DNA of 64,000 nucleotides, taken from Mesoflavibacter sp. GTDB taxonomy: Bacteria; Pseudomonadota; Alphaproteobacteria; UBA8366; Aestuariispiraceae. Below, piece after piece: positions 29,977-41,403 of the stretch. Below the pieces are notes generated by a model, which was not told where the DNA came from, ran no database searches, and saw nothing but the letters and a program-made list of their open reading frames with translations. The DNA lies in NCBI GenBank assembly GCA_017792345.1, contig CP051228.1, positions 2,309,501-2,373,500 of the forward strand, in the 5' to 3' direction. The position numbers and the translations under genes are program-made. The stretch's first letter is position 1. Each line of letters begins with the position of its first letter.

Positions 29977-30822
29977 GTGGACCAAGGCATATTGGATACG
30001 ATTGACCAAGTTTACTGGTGGCCTCCTTACGCCGGGTTGATATCCATCTCCCAAAAGTTTTGGCGAAAGGGTGGCGACCGTATCAGTGTCCCGGCGGCGC
30101 TCGTGAATAGGTCCGGCCCGCTCTATTCCCGTGAACGGAAGGCGGCCGAACTCCATGTGTGGATGCATTCACAGGAAGAACCGCTCAATCACATATTCGA
30201 TCTGACATTCTCAATCGCCGCCGATGAAGCGGTTCGGTCCCTGCTCTTTTCGGAGCTCGGAATAGAAGAGCATGAGAACCTTTCGCTAGATCGGCCAGGG
30301 AGATCAATCAAAGACCGGTACGGATGGGGAAATGTCAACGTCACACAACCCGATGGTATGTTCCTATCCGACACGGAAGCTGTCTGTGTAGAACTGAAGC
30401 TGGGATCCCCATCATCTCCGATGCAGATTGTGAAGTATGCGTGCATGCTGTTGATGGAGGAGGATTTCTCAAAGACGAAGAAAGAGCTTGGTTTGCTATT
30501 CATTGTCCCGGCAAGTGCGCTGGGACTGCACTGGCAGAAGTGCGGCCTGGACGGCCCGAAGGTCGATATCGGGATTGTAGATCGCCTCGGTACGAAGGCG
30601 CCTCCCGCCAAGATCCAAGAGATACTGCAAACGAGAATGAGCGATCTAAAGGATGTTATGAGCCGGATGCGGTTGGCCGCAGTCAGTTGGTCCGATTTCG
30701 ATCGCTCTTTTGAGCTATACCTCGACAAGGTCGGATCTTCGGAACCTGGAGACGCGACGTTACGCAGACTCCTGGAAGGGTTCAAACAGCGTCTCAGGAT
30801 ACATCAAGGGACCGAAGTCTAA
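29977..30822 (+). CDS. Predicted PD-(D/E)XK nuclease-like protein of unknown function
   Basis: A 281-residue product starting with GTG (GAAGGG about twelve bases upstream). I do not recognise a named family. The central region has a PD-(D/E)XK-like arrangement: VTQPDGMFLSDTEAVCVELK, with PD before a hydrophobic strand and E-L-K after it, followed by QIVKYACMLLM, which would supply the helix after the active site. An Asp/Glu-rich helix before it (FSIAADEAVRSLLFSELG) could hold the first acidic residue. Neighbours are nucleases upstream and the GTPase cassette downstream. It is a plausible DNA-acting effector, unproven. Confidence 0.65.
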   Translation: MDQGILDTIDQVYWWPPYAGLISISQKFWRKGGDRISVPAALVNRSGPLYSRERKAAELHVWMHSQEEPLNHIFDLTFSIAADEAVRSLLFSELGIEEHENLSLDRPGRSIKDRYGWGNVNVTQPDGMFLSDTEAVCVELKLGSPSSPMQIVKYACMLLMEEDFSKTKKELGLLFIVPASALGLHWQKCGLDGPKVDIGIVDRLGTKAPPAKIQEILQTRMSDLKDVMSRMRLAAVSWSDFDRSFELYLDKVGSSEPGDATLRRLLEGFKQRLRIHQGTEV

Positions 30823-31056
30823 TCTGTGTCTCGGTTTCGCGATCTTCACGGAACAGGAGTGTTTCCTTTACTCATTCCGGCCTCCTCAACTCAAATGTAA
30901 GGAAAAATATGTCCGGAAATCTAGGGGCTATTCAATGCTCGGAGTTGTCTATGGCAATACCCTGCCAAGACATCGGTGGTTAAAGCCGGGAACCGGACAT
31001 CTTTGGCAGTGGTGTTCGCCATTTTCGCGTGTATATTGCCGCTGGAAGCGCAAGAA

Positions 31057-31749
31057 ATGGGGTGGGTGATGGTGTGGCAGTATATTGTACCATTCGCGGC
31101 AGCTCTTGTAGCGGTTGTTGGCGGAGCGATAATCGCCAATTGGGAGGAAATCGAAAAGGTACTCAAGGGTAAGAACTTTGTTGTCCTGGGGCCGAGAGGG
31201 GCCGGCAAGACCACTCTCATCAAGTTCCTGCTGAAGGGTAAACTTTCCGAGGAGTACGTCGTAACTTCAAAGCCCGAGCAATTCAGTGGGAAGAAGATAC
31301 CGCTCGGAGAGCTGGAACTGGTGGTTAAGGACATCACGGATGTTCCTGGTGACATTGGATCGCATGATGAGTGGGAGCGGTTGTGCCAGGCAGCAGACGT
31401 CGTCTGCTACCTTATAGATGTGAGCAGGGTTCATATCGACGACAAGGACTATGAAAAGACAGTTAAGGGCGATATGCGGCATATCGGGGAATGGCTTAAT
31501 GAGCCAAAAAGCAGCCGTCCGAAGTTCTTCCTGATCGCGACACATTGCGACCTGATCCCCGAATATGTCGCCCTTCCCGACGCCGGAGTAACCGGGTTTA
31601 CAGACGCTTTGTGGAAGACCGACTTGATGCAGAACCTCATTCTGTACGGGGGTGGCGTGAAGCATGTAAAATGCGTCGCGGGAAGCTTGCTGGGCCGCGA
31701 GAAAATAGAGAAGCTTGTCGGCAACATTTTGCGGCAGGTGATTACATGA
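31057..31749 (+). CDS. Membrane-anchored TRAFAC-type GTPase
   Basis: This 230-residue protein has one N-terminal membrane helix (WQYIVPFAAALVAVVGGAII) and then a P-loop GTPase domain. G1 is GPRGAGKTT (about residue 44), the G3-type motif is DVPGDIG (near 95) and the G4-type segment is ATHCDLI (near 161). Arg or Asn residues of classical small GTPases are not all conserved, so the subfamily is unclear. GGAAG lies eight bases before ATG 31057. An upstream GTG at 30976 would add a signal-like stretch and is less likely. The stop overlaps the next start by ATGA, implying translational coupling. Confidence 0.8.
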   Translation: MGWVMVWQYIVPFAAALVAVVGGAIIANWEEIEKVLKGKNFVVLGPRGAGKTTLIKFLLKGKLSEEYVVTSKPEQFSGKKIPLGELELVVKDITDVPGDIGSHDEWERLCQAADVVCYLIDVSRVHIDDKDYEKTVKGDMRHIGEWLNEPKSSRPKFFLIATHCDLIPEYVALPDAGVTGFTDALWKTDLMQNLILYGGGVKHVKCVAGSLLGREKIEKLVGNILRQVIT

Positions 31750-32240
31750 TCGGCCCCTTGAACTTCAAGGCGCAGGCGCTCGATAACACATCGCCAGACC
31801 ATTATCAGATTGGCAATGAGTGTCTTCGCGATGGAGACCTCCGTCGACGTCGGCAAGTTACGAACATGATCTCTGTGGTCGCGCGGGAAGGAGCCCAATT
31901 CCTAAAGGCTGACGGTGCAGAATTAATCGTCGACGGTTCGCGCTTCCTAGTGCAGGTCTATTCCGAGCAACTCGATCGGGTGGGGCGGCGGGCACCCATC
32001 CTGTGTTGTGGGGAGTATGATCGGATCGACGACTTGCGGACAGGGAGCGCAGCAATCATCCAAGGCATCCATGGCTTCGCAGAAAAGATTGGCCGTACCG
32101 TCGAAACTGCGCATATCCAAGCCATCGAGGGCAAGTTAACCGACCTTAAATCAAAGCATGGAGCGTTCTCGCGAGGTGTGCTTTTAGCAATCGCATCTCT
32201 CCTTGCGGTCGCAGGATTGCTATTGGCCGCACTGTGTTAA
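31746..32240 (+). CDS. Tail-anchored partner protein of the GTPase
   Basis: A 164-residue protein without a recognised family. It begins MIGPLNFKAQALDNTSPDHY and ends in one hydrophobic C-terminal segment (GVLLAIASLLAVAGLLLAAL), so it is probably tail-anchored in the inner membrane with the N-terminal domain in the cytoplasm. A helical stretch before the anchor (ETAHIQAIEGKLTDLKSKHG) may be a coiled coil. Its start overlaps the GTPase stop by four bases (ATGA). The joint membrane location and coupling suggest that it works with the GTPase. Confidence 0.7.
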   Translation: MIGPLNFKAQALDNTSPDHYQIGNECLRDGDLRRRRQVTNMISVVAREGAQFLKADGAELIVDGSRFLVQVYSEQLDRVGRRAPILCCGEYDRIDDLRTGSAAIIQGIHGFAEKIGRTVETAHIQAIEGKLTDLKSKHGAFSRGVLLAIASLLAVAGLLLAALC

Positions 32241-32303
32241 GGGAAATCAGTATGGTCGAGAGCCCCGGAGTGGCTCTATTCAAGTTTTGTGACCAGGGAG
32301 ATA

Positions 32304-33080
32304 ATGATGACGATGGGCGTGTTCCCCGAAGATCCGAGTGACCGACGCGCGCTGCTCGTACTTGAGCAACATGACATTGAGAATTTCTCCCGCAAGGGGG
32401 AAACACAGCTACTGACGGATTCCCTGACCCATGTGCTAGCGTGTCCGATCATAGAAGACAAAGGCAACCAAGCTCTGTCCAACATATTGGAAGCCGGTCT
32501 AAACCGTCCAGGCACCATCCTAATACAGAACCCCTTCAACCTGGATGAATATGCGGACGCTGTGGATGCCATCGAACAATTTGCCTTAGCCAAGCACATG
32601 TTCCTCTCAAATTTCTGCCAGCTCCTTGGGGCCACCAAGGTTTCGGTCACCCAGTTGGACATCGTCACCAACGGCGAAACCCAGACCATCAAGGTTAACG
32701 GAGGGCGCCTGGATATCTCAGCTAAGGGTAGTGTGGAACAGTCGGTGAATGACAATGTGTGCTCGCAGCTCAGCTTGATTGATGAGTTTGGCGGAGGCGA
32801 TCCAAACCTCGAGGCGGCAGAAAAACTCCTACGCTCCACCCGGCTATCCGGTGATCCTAACATGCGGTCTCTGCTACAGGCTCGGAAGGTTGCCGGCAAT
32901 CCGCTCACGAGGCGTACGCTCACGGTCAATCTTTCAACCGAAGCCAACAAGAACCTGAAGGTTCTCGGCCGCCTGAAACTGCCAGCGGCAACTTTTGGGG
33001 TCGAGTACGAGAGCGCGCTCAAGCAAACCAAGATATACACGCTAACGCTAGAAGTACTCTTCCCAGGCGCGCCGGAATAG
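32304..33080 (+). CDS. Hypothetical protein, third gene of the GTPase cassette
   Basis: A 258-residue soluble protein with no recognised domain and no membrane helix. The start region (MMTMGVFPEDPSDRRALLVL) follows AGGGAG directly before a run of ATG codons; 32304 or 32307 are equally possible. The centre contains alternating strands and helices (TKVSVTQLDIVTNGETQTIK), and the end, YTLTLEVLFPGAPE, is polar. It is 63 bases downstream of the tail-anchored gene on the same strand. The context suggests a three-gene unit, but no biochemical role can be stated. Confidence 0.6.
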   Translation: MMTMGVFPEDPSDRRALLVLEQHDIENFSRKGETQLLTDSLTHVLACPIIEDKGNQALSNILEAGLNRPGTILIQNPFNLDEYADAVDAIEQFALAKHMFLSNFCQLLGATKVSVTQLDIVTNGETQTIKVNGGRLDISAKGSVEQSVNDNVCSQLSLIDEFGGGDPNLEAAEKLLRSTRLSGDPNMRSLLQARKVAGNPLTRRTLTVNLSTEANKNLKVLGRLKLPAATFGVEYESALKQTKIYTLTLEVLFPGAPE

Positions 33081-34121
33081 GGTGGGCAGTAGTCCCGATA
33101 CCTATCGTCGAGTATGGCACACGGCGTTTCCCCTCCCAAGGTTTCCTGTGTGTGCCAGCGCCTGTTAACACACTAAGTACTCCCTGTTGTCTATGGGTCG
33201 AAATGCTGTGGGAGCTCTCGGAAACTGCGGTTCTTGGGATGAAATTGGAACGTTGACACGGAGAATCTTAGAGAATTTCCCGTTATCTTCCCTGTTAAGC
33301 AGGGAAAATGCCGCAGAGACGGGTTCGCAGCCGACTGCGCACACCGCCAGATTTTCGGATCCATGTTTTCTTTAGAAATCAAATGGTTGTAAATTTTTCT
33401 AGCCTCGAAAACCACACGACAACCTCATACGGCATCAAGTTCCAATATGGTAAAAAGTTCCTGATTTTTGTTCACTCTTCTTCTCTTCGCGTTCAATCAC
33501 GGTAACGATTAAACTTGGAAACTGGATGCTGTTGCACGGAACCAGACAACTCCGATTGCTCTAAGTTCTCCCACATAATTCTAAAGCGGTGGCCTATCGA
33601 CGGATGCGCCAGATATCCAACGTAATTCAGGGATGGGTTTTGTGAGTTTCGAAGACGCCTATCCCGTTTTCGCGCGGCTCTTTGCAATCAAATTCGTGTT
33701 TGGAAAAGTTCCGAAATAACCGCCAGTCCATGCAGCTATTTATTGTTGGCAGTGCCTCACGGCTTCCATCCAAACAATCGGACTGCATCAAACATAAAGA
33801 ACGCGCGCCTCGGCACGGGCCGCCCCCTGGGCGACGCGAGGCTCATGGCGTCCGCCGAACGTAAGCTGGGTCGTCCCCTTACGCCGAAAAAGCGAGGCCG
33901 AAAATTGACCGCGCCATCCACACAGGATGGTGGCTCGAATGGAGCCTAGCCACCGCGACGGGGCAGCAATTTCGGAAATAGCATAGTGCCCCTTTTTTCC
34001 GCTGTTGCATCGTGGCAACTCAGTTGCGAATTTTTATTAATGCAATTTGGATTGTATCGGGCGATTATCCGAATCGGCTCACCAAAACTATGTTCATTTT
34101 TAGATGGTCGAGGGGCAGAGA
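33081..34121. other. Long stretch without convincing genes at the island's right edge
   Basis: Over about one kilobase, only short frames without motifs are seen in six frames. The base composition is lower in GC than the flanks. It contains a hairpin-bearing block at about 33,255-33,352 described separately. A 68-codon frame at 33743-33949 (basic, ending KLTAPSTQDGGSNGA) is not convincing as a gene. The right border of the island probably lies within this stretch, since the next gene is a core-type membrane protein. No repeat of the tRNA-Ser end was found by eye. Confidence 0.5.
33255..33352. repeat. Hairpin-bearing non-coding block, possible dispersed repeat
   Basis: TTCCCTG (33288-33294) pairs with CAGGGAA (33300-33306) around a TTAAG loop. 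This is preceded by a related GAATTTCCC motif and followed by GACGGGTTCGC (33319-33329) and CCGCCAGAT (33344-33352). From memory, blocks of this pattern, TTCCCTGTTA..CAGGGAA followed by GGGTTCGC, recur as non-coding repeats near integrated elements in alphaproteobacterial genomes. This is an impression to be tested with a nucleotide search, not a demonstrated match. Confidence 0.35.
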
Positions 34122-34844
34122 ATGTATATTCAAAGAGCTTTGTTCGCGGCGGCGGTTATCTTTTCTGTGTTCACAACGTCGGCGCAAGCCGAGGATCACT
34201 TTCTTGATGGTGTCTTCGTGCGCGGCCTGGTCGGCGCCTCATTCAGCAATTCCGCCAGCGATTTCGCGACGAACTCCTTCACCGGCGCCGCAGCCTCCAT
34301 CCAAGGCTTCGATTTCGGAACGGCGCCGGTTGTTGGCTTTGGCCTGGGTTATGAAATTCGAAGAAATTTCCGGGTCTCCTTTGACTACTCCGTGCGGACC
34401 GGCTTCGAGACGGACACCATCGAGACTTTGGCGTTGCCCGGGTCTACCGTCGACGCCGATCATCGAACCGACACGTTCATGCTGAACGGTGCCGTCGATC
34501 TCTTTACGCTACAGCATACCCTGCCTGTTCCCGTTACCCCGTTTCTGACGGCGGGTATCGGATGGACGCGAAATCAAACCACCGATTACGTGAGCGTAGG
34601 GGCCGGAATTCCATTTCGCCTGGAGGACAACACCGAGACCGGTTTCGCCTGGCAGATCGGCGGCGGTTTCGGCCTCGTGATCGCGGAAGACCTCGACCTG
34701 GATATTGGGTACCGTTTCGTGGATCTCGGGACCTTCGAATCCGGAAGGACTTTCCTGTCCGGGACCACACTTCCGGCGCCACGGTCGAACGTAGCAGAGA
34801 TCACGACCCACGAACTGACGCTCGCGCTTCGGTATACTTTCTAA
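34122..34844 (+). CDS. Outer-membrane beta-barrel protein (OmpA-like/porin-type small barrel)
   Basis: The 240-residue protein has an N-terminal signal peptide (MYIQRALFAAAVIFSVFTTS, cleaved after SAQA). It then shows alternating amphipathic strands typical of an eight- to ten-strand barrel: VFVRGLVGASFSNSA, FRVSFDYSVRTGFET, TPFLTAGIGWTRNQ, LDLDIGYRFVDLGTF, and a final strand ELTLALRYTF ending in Phe, the BAM-complex signal. There is no periplasmic OmpA domain. AGAG sits close before ATG 34122. Likely an outer-membrane structural or adhesion protein; its specific role is unknown. Confidence 0.8.
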   Translation: MYIQRALFAAAVIFSVFTTSAQAEDHFLDGVFVRGLVGASFSNSASDFATNSFTGAAASIQGFDFGTAPVVGFGLGYEIRRNFRVSFDYSVRTGFETDTIETLALPGSTVDADHRTDTFMLNGAVDLFTLQHTLPVPVTPFLTAGIGWTRNQTTDYVSVGAGIPFRLEDNTETGFAWQIGGGFGLVIAEDLDLDIGYRFVDLGTFESGRTFLSGTTLPAPRSNVAEITTHELTLALRYTF

Positions 34845-35112
34845 GGAAGCATGCCACGGTCAGAGTTTGGTTGGCGACAGATCGCATCTGTTATCCAATA
34901 GGCGGCTTGCCGATTGGCTGTCGTACAAGGCCGCAAATCTTGTGGTACAAATCGTCGCCAAAACACCGGCTAAGTAAATGAATTTAAGTCGTTATTTTTT
35001 CGATTCTTCTAGGCGCCCTCTCTTCGCCTCTGACTTCCCGTAATCGGGTCTAGAGTTTTATCCGGACACTCGCGCCGGCTCCCCCGACAAATCCTGGTGG
35101 ACCTCGCCGGTG

Positions 35113-37841
<2,729 letters not shown>

Positions 37842-37845
<4 letters not shown>

Positions 37846-38912
37846 TGCGGTACCTCCCGGGGAGGGAAGGGGGCGACCGCATCGGCGATGGCGCGAATAT
37901 GATCGGGCGTCGTGCCGCAGCAGCCGCCGATGACATTGACCAGGCCTTCCCGGGCATAATCGGCGGCTTGCGCGGCGGTTTCCTCGGGGGTCTCGTCATA
38001 CTGGCCGAAGGCGTTGGGCAATCCGGCATTCGGATAGGCGCAGGTATGCACGGGGGCGACACCGGCGATCTCGGCCATATGGGGCCGCATGGCTTCGGCC
38101 CCCAAGGCGCAATTGAGTCCCACCGTGAAGGGCCGGGCATGGGCCACCGAATGCCAGAAGGCCGTCGGCGTCTGACCCGACAGCGTGCGGCCGGAGGCAT
38201 CGGTGATGGTGCCGGAGATCATCAGCGGCAAATGCCGTCCGGTGTCACGGAAGGCCTCGAAACAGGCAAAGATCGCGGCCTTGGCGTTCAGCGTGTCGAA
38301 GATCGTTTCGATCAGGATCAGATCCGCGTCCCCTTCGATCAGGCCTTTGACCTGTTGACCATAGGCGATCCGGAGGTCGTCGAAGGTCACGGCCCGGAAG
38401 CCGGGGTCGTTCACATCGGGGCTGAGGCTCGCCGTACGGTTGGTGGGGCCGAGGGCGCCGGCGACGAAACGCGGCCGCCCGTCTTCGGCCTGGGCGCGGT
38501 CCGCGGCCCGTCGCGCAAGGCGGGCACCGGCGACATTCAGATCATGCACCGCGTCTTCCATGCCGTAATCGGCCTGCGCGATGGTGGTGGACGAGAAGGT
38601 GTTGGTCTCGAGAATATCCGCGCCCGCCATGGCATAACGATAGTGGATTTCCTCAATCGCCTGCGGTTGGGTCAGGACCAGAAGGTCGTTATTGCCCTGC
38701 TGCGGCTCATCCGAATGATGGTGATGTGCGCAGGCGCCGTGGCCGTGGCCGGCGTAATCGTCCTCGCCCAGGCCGAGGGCCTGAATCTGCGTCCCCATCG
38801 CCCCGTCGAGGACCAATATGCGCTCACGCGCTGCCGCCCTTAAGGTTTCCAGCGTCCCGGAAATGGTGCGGTTATCGCCGGCCGGCCGCGAAGGGCGGTG
38901 AAGTTCGGACAT
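37842..38912 (-). CDS. metH: Methionine synthase, N-terminal homocysteine-binding half
   Basis: The 356-residue protein is the zinc homocysteine methyltransferase module: [20 protein letters not shown] at the start, [22 protein letters not shown] (first Cys) and [20 protein letters not shown] (the Cys pair that completes the zinc site). After [11 protein letters not shown] there is a His-rich insertion ([12 protein letters not shown]) not usual in E. coli MetH, which may bind metal or be incidental. AGAGGAG lies just before the ATG. No cobalamin or SAM riboswitch is evident in the short upstream gap. It is the first gene of a two-gene metH operon. Confidence 0.95.
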
Positions 38913-38947
38913 AGGCTCCTCTGGGATCCAATCGCGTGGAAGACGTC

Positions 38948-39199
38948 ATGAAGAGCATAGTACTTACAACATCGAAGAGGGGGCTTTCAACCAAACCACA
39001 CAAATTTTATGGCATTTCGATGTTCAGGCCAATGCTTGAGGGCCGGGACGTTGCCATTCGCGTCTGGCGAGAGCACTCTAGTGTTCTGCTGTTTCAGGAT
39101 GTCCCAGGATATGAATTGGAGTATCCATGGACGTTCATTCCGCTAGGAGTTATGCGTGGGCTATTCCGTGTTTATGTTGAAACCGGATTCGATCTATGA
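38948..39199 (+). CDS. Small hypothetical protein overlapping the HNH gene
   Basis: An 83-codon frame from ATG 38948 begins MKSIVLTTSKRGLSTKPHKF and ends RGLFRVYVETGFDL. It overlaps the start of the HNH endonuclease by 44 bases in another frame. No domain is recognised. The base composition is lower in GC than the metH genes, as in the HNH gene, so both came together. The reading frame may be real or may be leader sequence of the HNH gene. Confidence 0.35.
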   Translation: MKSIVLTTSKRGLSTKPHKFYGISMFRPMLEGRDVAIRVWREHSSVLLFQDVPGYELEYPWTFIPLGVMRGLFRVYVETGFDL

Positions 39200-40055
39200 C
39201 GATTTTCCGGCGGAGCGGTATCAATTTCCAAAACAGTATCTTGGCCGGGCGCAACATGCTTTGGGCGACTGGATTGTCTACTTGGAACCAAAGAAAGTCC
39301 CGCGCTCGAGAGGCTACTTTGCCATTGCCCGAGTCGAGAAGATTGTCCCGGACCCTTCCTCAAAGGAACGGCATCTGGCTCTAATTGAACCGGGAAGTTA
39401 TCTCGAATTCGCCTTACCCGTCCCTTTCAACGTTGAAAATGAACCCGTTGAACGGGGTCTCCTGAATGACAAGGGGGGACTTTCCGGCCGAGCTCAGGCA
39501 GCGGTTCGCCCAATATCCCCTCAGGATTTTTTGCGGATCATTGAATTAGGGTTGGGGGACTCGAACCCGGTACTTCCGAGAATGGACGAGGATGCAATCC
39601 AGCCCGGCCTTGCCGATGTTCAGGCAACGTATTTCGCTGAATCTGAGCGCGATCGCATTTCACATTTTGTAAGTCGACCGGTTCGAGATCGGGCATTTCG
39701 CGGAAATGTCCTACGTGCCTATGATTCGAGATGCGCCATTACCGGATTGAAATTTATCAATGGCGGTGGACGTGCCGAAGTGGACGCGGCGCACATCCGT
39801 CCCGTCGAACACAACGGACCGGATTCAATCCACAACGGGCTGGCGCTTTCAGGCACGGCGCATTGGATGTTCGATCGTGGCTTGATAAGCCTATCCGACG
39901 ATCTGGAAATCCTTGTTTCGCGTCAGGCCAACGATCCGGAAGGTGTCCGGTCTTTCATCAATAAGAGTGGTAGGGCCATTCCGCCACTGTCTGAGGCACA
40001 CAGACCCCACCCGAACTTTTTGGCATGGCATCGCCAGAACTGTTTCAAGGCGTAA
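39156..40055 (+). CDS. HNH endonuclease (HNH_2-type) of a small inserted module
   Basis: A 299-residue protein starting with GTG; AGGAG lies seven bases upstream. The N-terminal part (KPDSIYDDFPAERYQFPKQY; ALIEPGSYLEFALPVPFN) is the conserved domain that precedes the HNH in this family. The C-terminal HNH_2 domain has CAITGLKFINGGGRAEVDAA, then AHIRPVEHNGPDSIHNGLAL and AHWMFDRGLISLSDDLEILV. These hold the His, Asn and His positions. Lower GC than metH and cyd suggests recent acquisition. It could act in phage or plasmid restriction; no methylase is nearby. Confidence 0.8.
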   Translation: MGYSVFMLKPDSIYDDFPAERYQFPKQYLGRAQHALGDWIVYLEPKKVPRSRGYFAIARVEKIVPDPSSKERHLALIEPGSYLEFALPVPFNVENEPVERGLLNDKGGLSGRAQAAVRPISPQDFLRIIELGLGDSNPVLPRMDEDAIQPGLADVQATYFAESERDRISHFVSRPVRDRAFRGNVLRAYDSRCAITGLKFINGGGRAEVDAAHIRPVEHNGPDSIHNGLALSGTAHWMFDRGLISLSDDLEILVSRQANDPEGVRSFINKSGRAIPPLSEAHRPHPNFLAWHRQNCFKA

Positions 40056-40089
40056 CCGACGCGAAACCACGCTCGTACCTGCCTGTCCG

Positions 40090-40203
40090 TCAGTCGTCGT
40101 CTTCGGTCAGGGCGCGGTCGCGTTGCAGTTCGAGCCACATTGCGTTCATTACGGCGAAGATCGCGGCGAGGGAGAGGCCGAGGATCCAGGCGAAATACCA
40201 CAT
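40090..40203 (-). CDS. cydX: Cytochrome bd oxidase small subunit (CydX/YbgT family)
   Basis: The 37-residue peptide is MWYFAWILGLSLAAIFAVMN followed by a short polar tail (MWLELQRDRALTEDDD). It matches the CydX pattern: Trp-Tyr/Phe N-terminus, one membrane helix and a charged C-terminus. CydX stabilises the heme site of bd oxidase. It lies 16 bases downstream of cydB on the same strand, as in other cyd operons. GGAG lies six bases upstream of the ATG. It is easily missed because of its size. Confidence 0.9.
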   Translation of the reverse strand: MWYFAWILGLSLAAIFAVMNAMWLELQRDRALTEDDD

Positions 40204-40219
40204 GGTCGGGGCTCCTTTC

Positions 40220-41398
40220 TCAATAGACCGTGTCGGAACCGGATTCGACGTCGGCCTCGGTGACCTTGCCCCAGAGGACCCGATAGACCCAGGCCGTATA
40301 GGCGAGGATCAGGGGCATGAAGAGCGCGGTCGCGACCAGCATCACGAACAGTGTTTCGTGAGACGAAGACGAATCCCAGACCGTCAGCGAACTGTCCGGC
40401 GCGATGGAAGACGGCAGGATGAAGGGGAACATGGTCAGGCCGACCGAAGATATGCCGCCGAGAATCCCCAGTTTCGACCAGAGCAGCGTTGTCACTTCGC
40501 CCCGGCCTTCGCCCATTTTCCGACGCAGACCGCGGACGGTCAGGATCATGCCCAGGAAGCCGATCACGGGCGCGATCGCGATCCAGGGCCGGTCCGCATA
40601 GGCGGCGAGCCAGCTTCCGGTGCGCGTCACTTCGGAATAGAGCGGGTTCGACGGGCCGTCGGTAACCGGTGTCCCGACGAAGGCGTATCCGCCGATTCCG
40701 AAGGCGAGCCACAATCCGGCCCCGGCATAGCCCGCGATGGTCACCAGCCCGGTGACGCCGCCGATGGCCCGTGCCCTGGCCGCGACCGCCCCGTCCGATT
40801 TCAGGACCAGCCAGGCCGCCCCATGGGTCACCAGCATGCACAGCGAGACGACCCCGCAAAGCAGGGCAAACGGGTTCAACAGGCCGAGAAACTTGCCGTA
40901 GAACGTGCCCTCGTAGAGCGGGAACAGATCCTCGGTCAGTTGGAAAGGCACGCCCTGCAACACATTGCCGACGGCGACGCCGAAGATGACGGGCGGCACC
41001 GCCCCGGCGGAGAACAGCGCCCAGTCCCAGCCCCGGCGCCAGGCGGGCGAGGGGCGCTTGGAGCGGTATTTGAACGCGACGGGCCGGACGATCAGGGTCG
41101 CCAGCACCGCGAACATCGCCAGATAGAAGCCGCTGAAACTGACCGCGTAGAGCGGCGGCCAGGCCGCGAATATCGCACCGCCGCCCAGGATGAACCAAAC
41201 CTGGTTGCCTTCCCAGACCGGGCCGACCGTGTTGATCGCAACCCGTCTTTCCGTATCGGTCCTGGCGACGAAGGGCAGCAGCGCGCCGACGCCCATATCG
41301 AACCCGTCGGTCATGGCGAAACCGATCAGCAAGACGCCGAGCAGCCCCCACCAAATGACCCGCAAGACTTCATAGTCGATCAATTCGTGCAGGATCAT
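40220..41398 (-). CDS. cydB: Cytochrome bd ubiquinol oxidase subunit II
   Basis: The 392-residue polytopic protein has the CydB N-terminal motif (LLIGFAMTDGFDMGVGALLP) and the conserved WEGNQVWFILGGGAIFAAWP segment. It pairs with CydA to form the bd oxidase, which reduces oxygen at high affinity with quinol. It begins five bases after the cydA stop. Length matches the family. Confidence 0.96.
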   Translation of the reverse strand: MILHELIDYEVLRVIWWGLLGVLLIGFAMTDGFDMGVGALLPFVARTDTERRVAINTVGPVWEGNQVWFILGGGAIFAAWPPLYAVSFSGFYLAMFAVLATLIVRPVAFKYRSKRPSPAWRRGWDWALFSAGAVPPVIFGVAVGNVLQGVPFQLTEDLFPLYEGTFYGKFLGLLNPFALLCGVVSLCMLVTHGAAWLVLKSDGAVAARARAIGGVTGLVTIAGYAGAGLWLAFGIGGYAFVGTPVTDGPSNPLYSEVTRTGSWLAAYADRPWIAIAPVIGFLGMILTVRGLRRKMGEGRGEVTTLLWSKLGILGGISSVGLTMFPFILPSSIAPDSSLTVWDSSSSHETLFVMLVATALFMPLILAYTAWVYRVLWGKVTEADVESGSDTVY

Positions 41399-41403
41399 GA
41401 TCG

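Noticed and set aside
33321-33352. Possible attR: GGGTTCG followed by CCGCCAGAT, resembling the tRNA-Ser 3' end and flank.
   Set aside because: The spacing between the two blocks is 16 instead of 13 bases, and the intervening sequence does not match the T-arm. It fits better as part of the non-coding hairpin block. A direct repeat of 20 or more bases should be present if it were the att site.
38860-38948. SAM, SAH or cobalamin riboswitch upstream of metH.
   Set aside because: Only a few dozen bases separate metH from the divergent frame. No conserved box or fold of these classes was seen.
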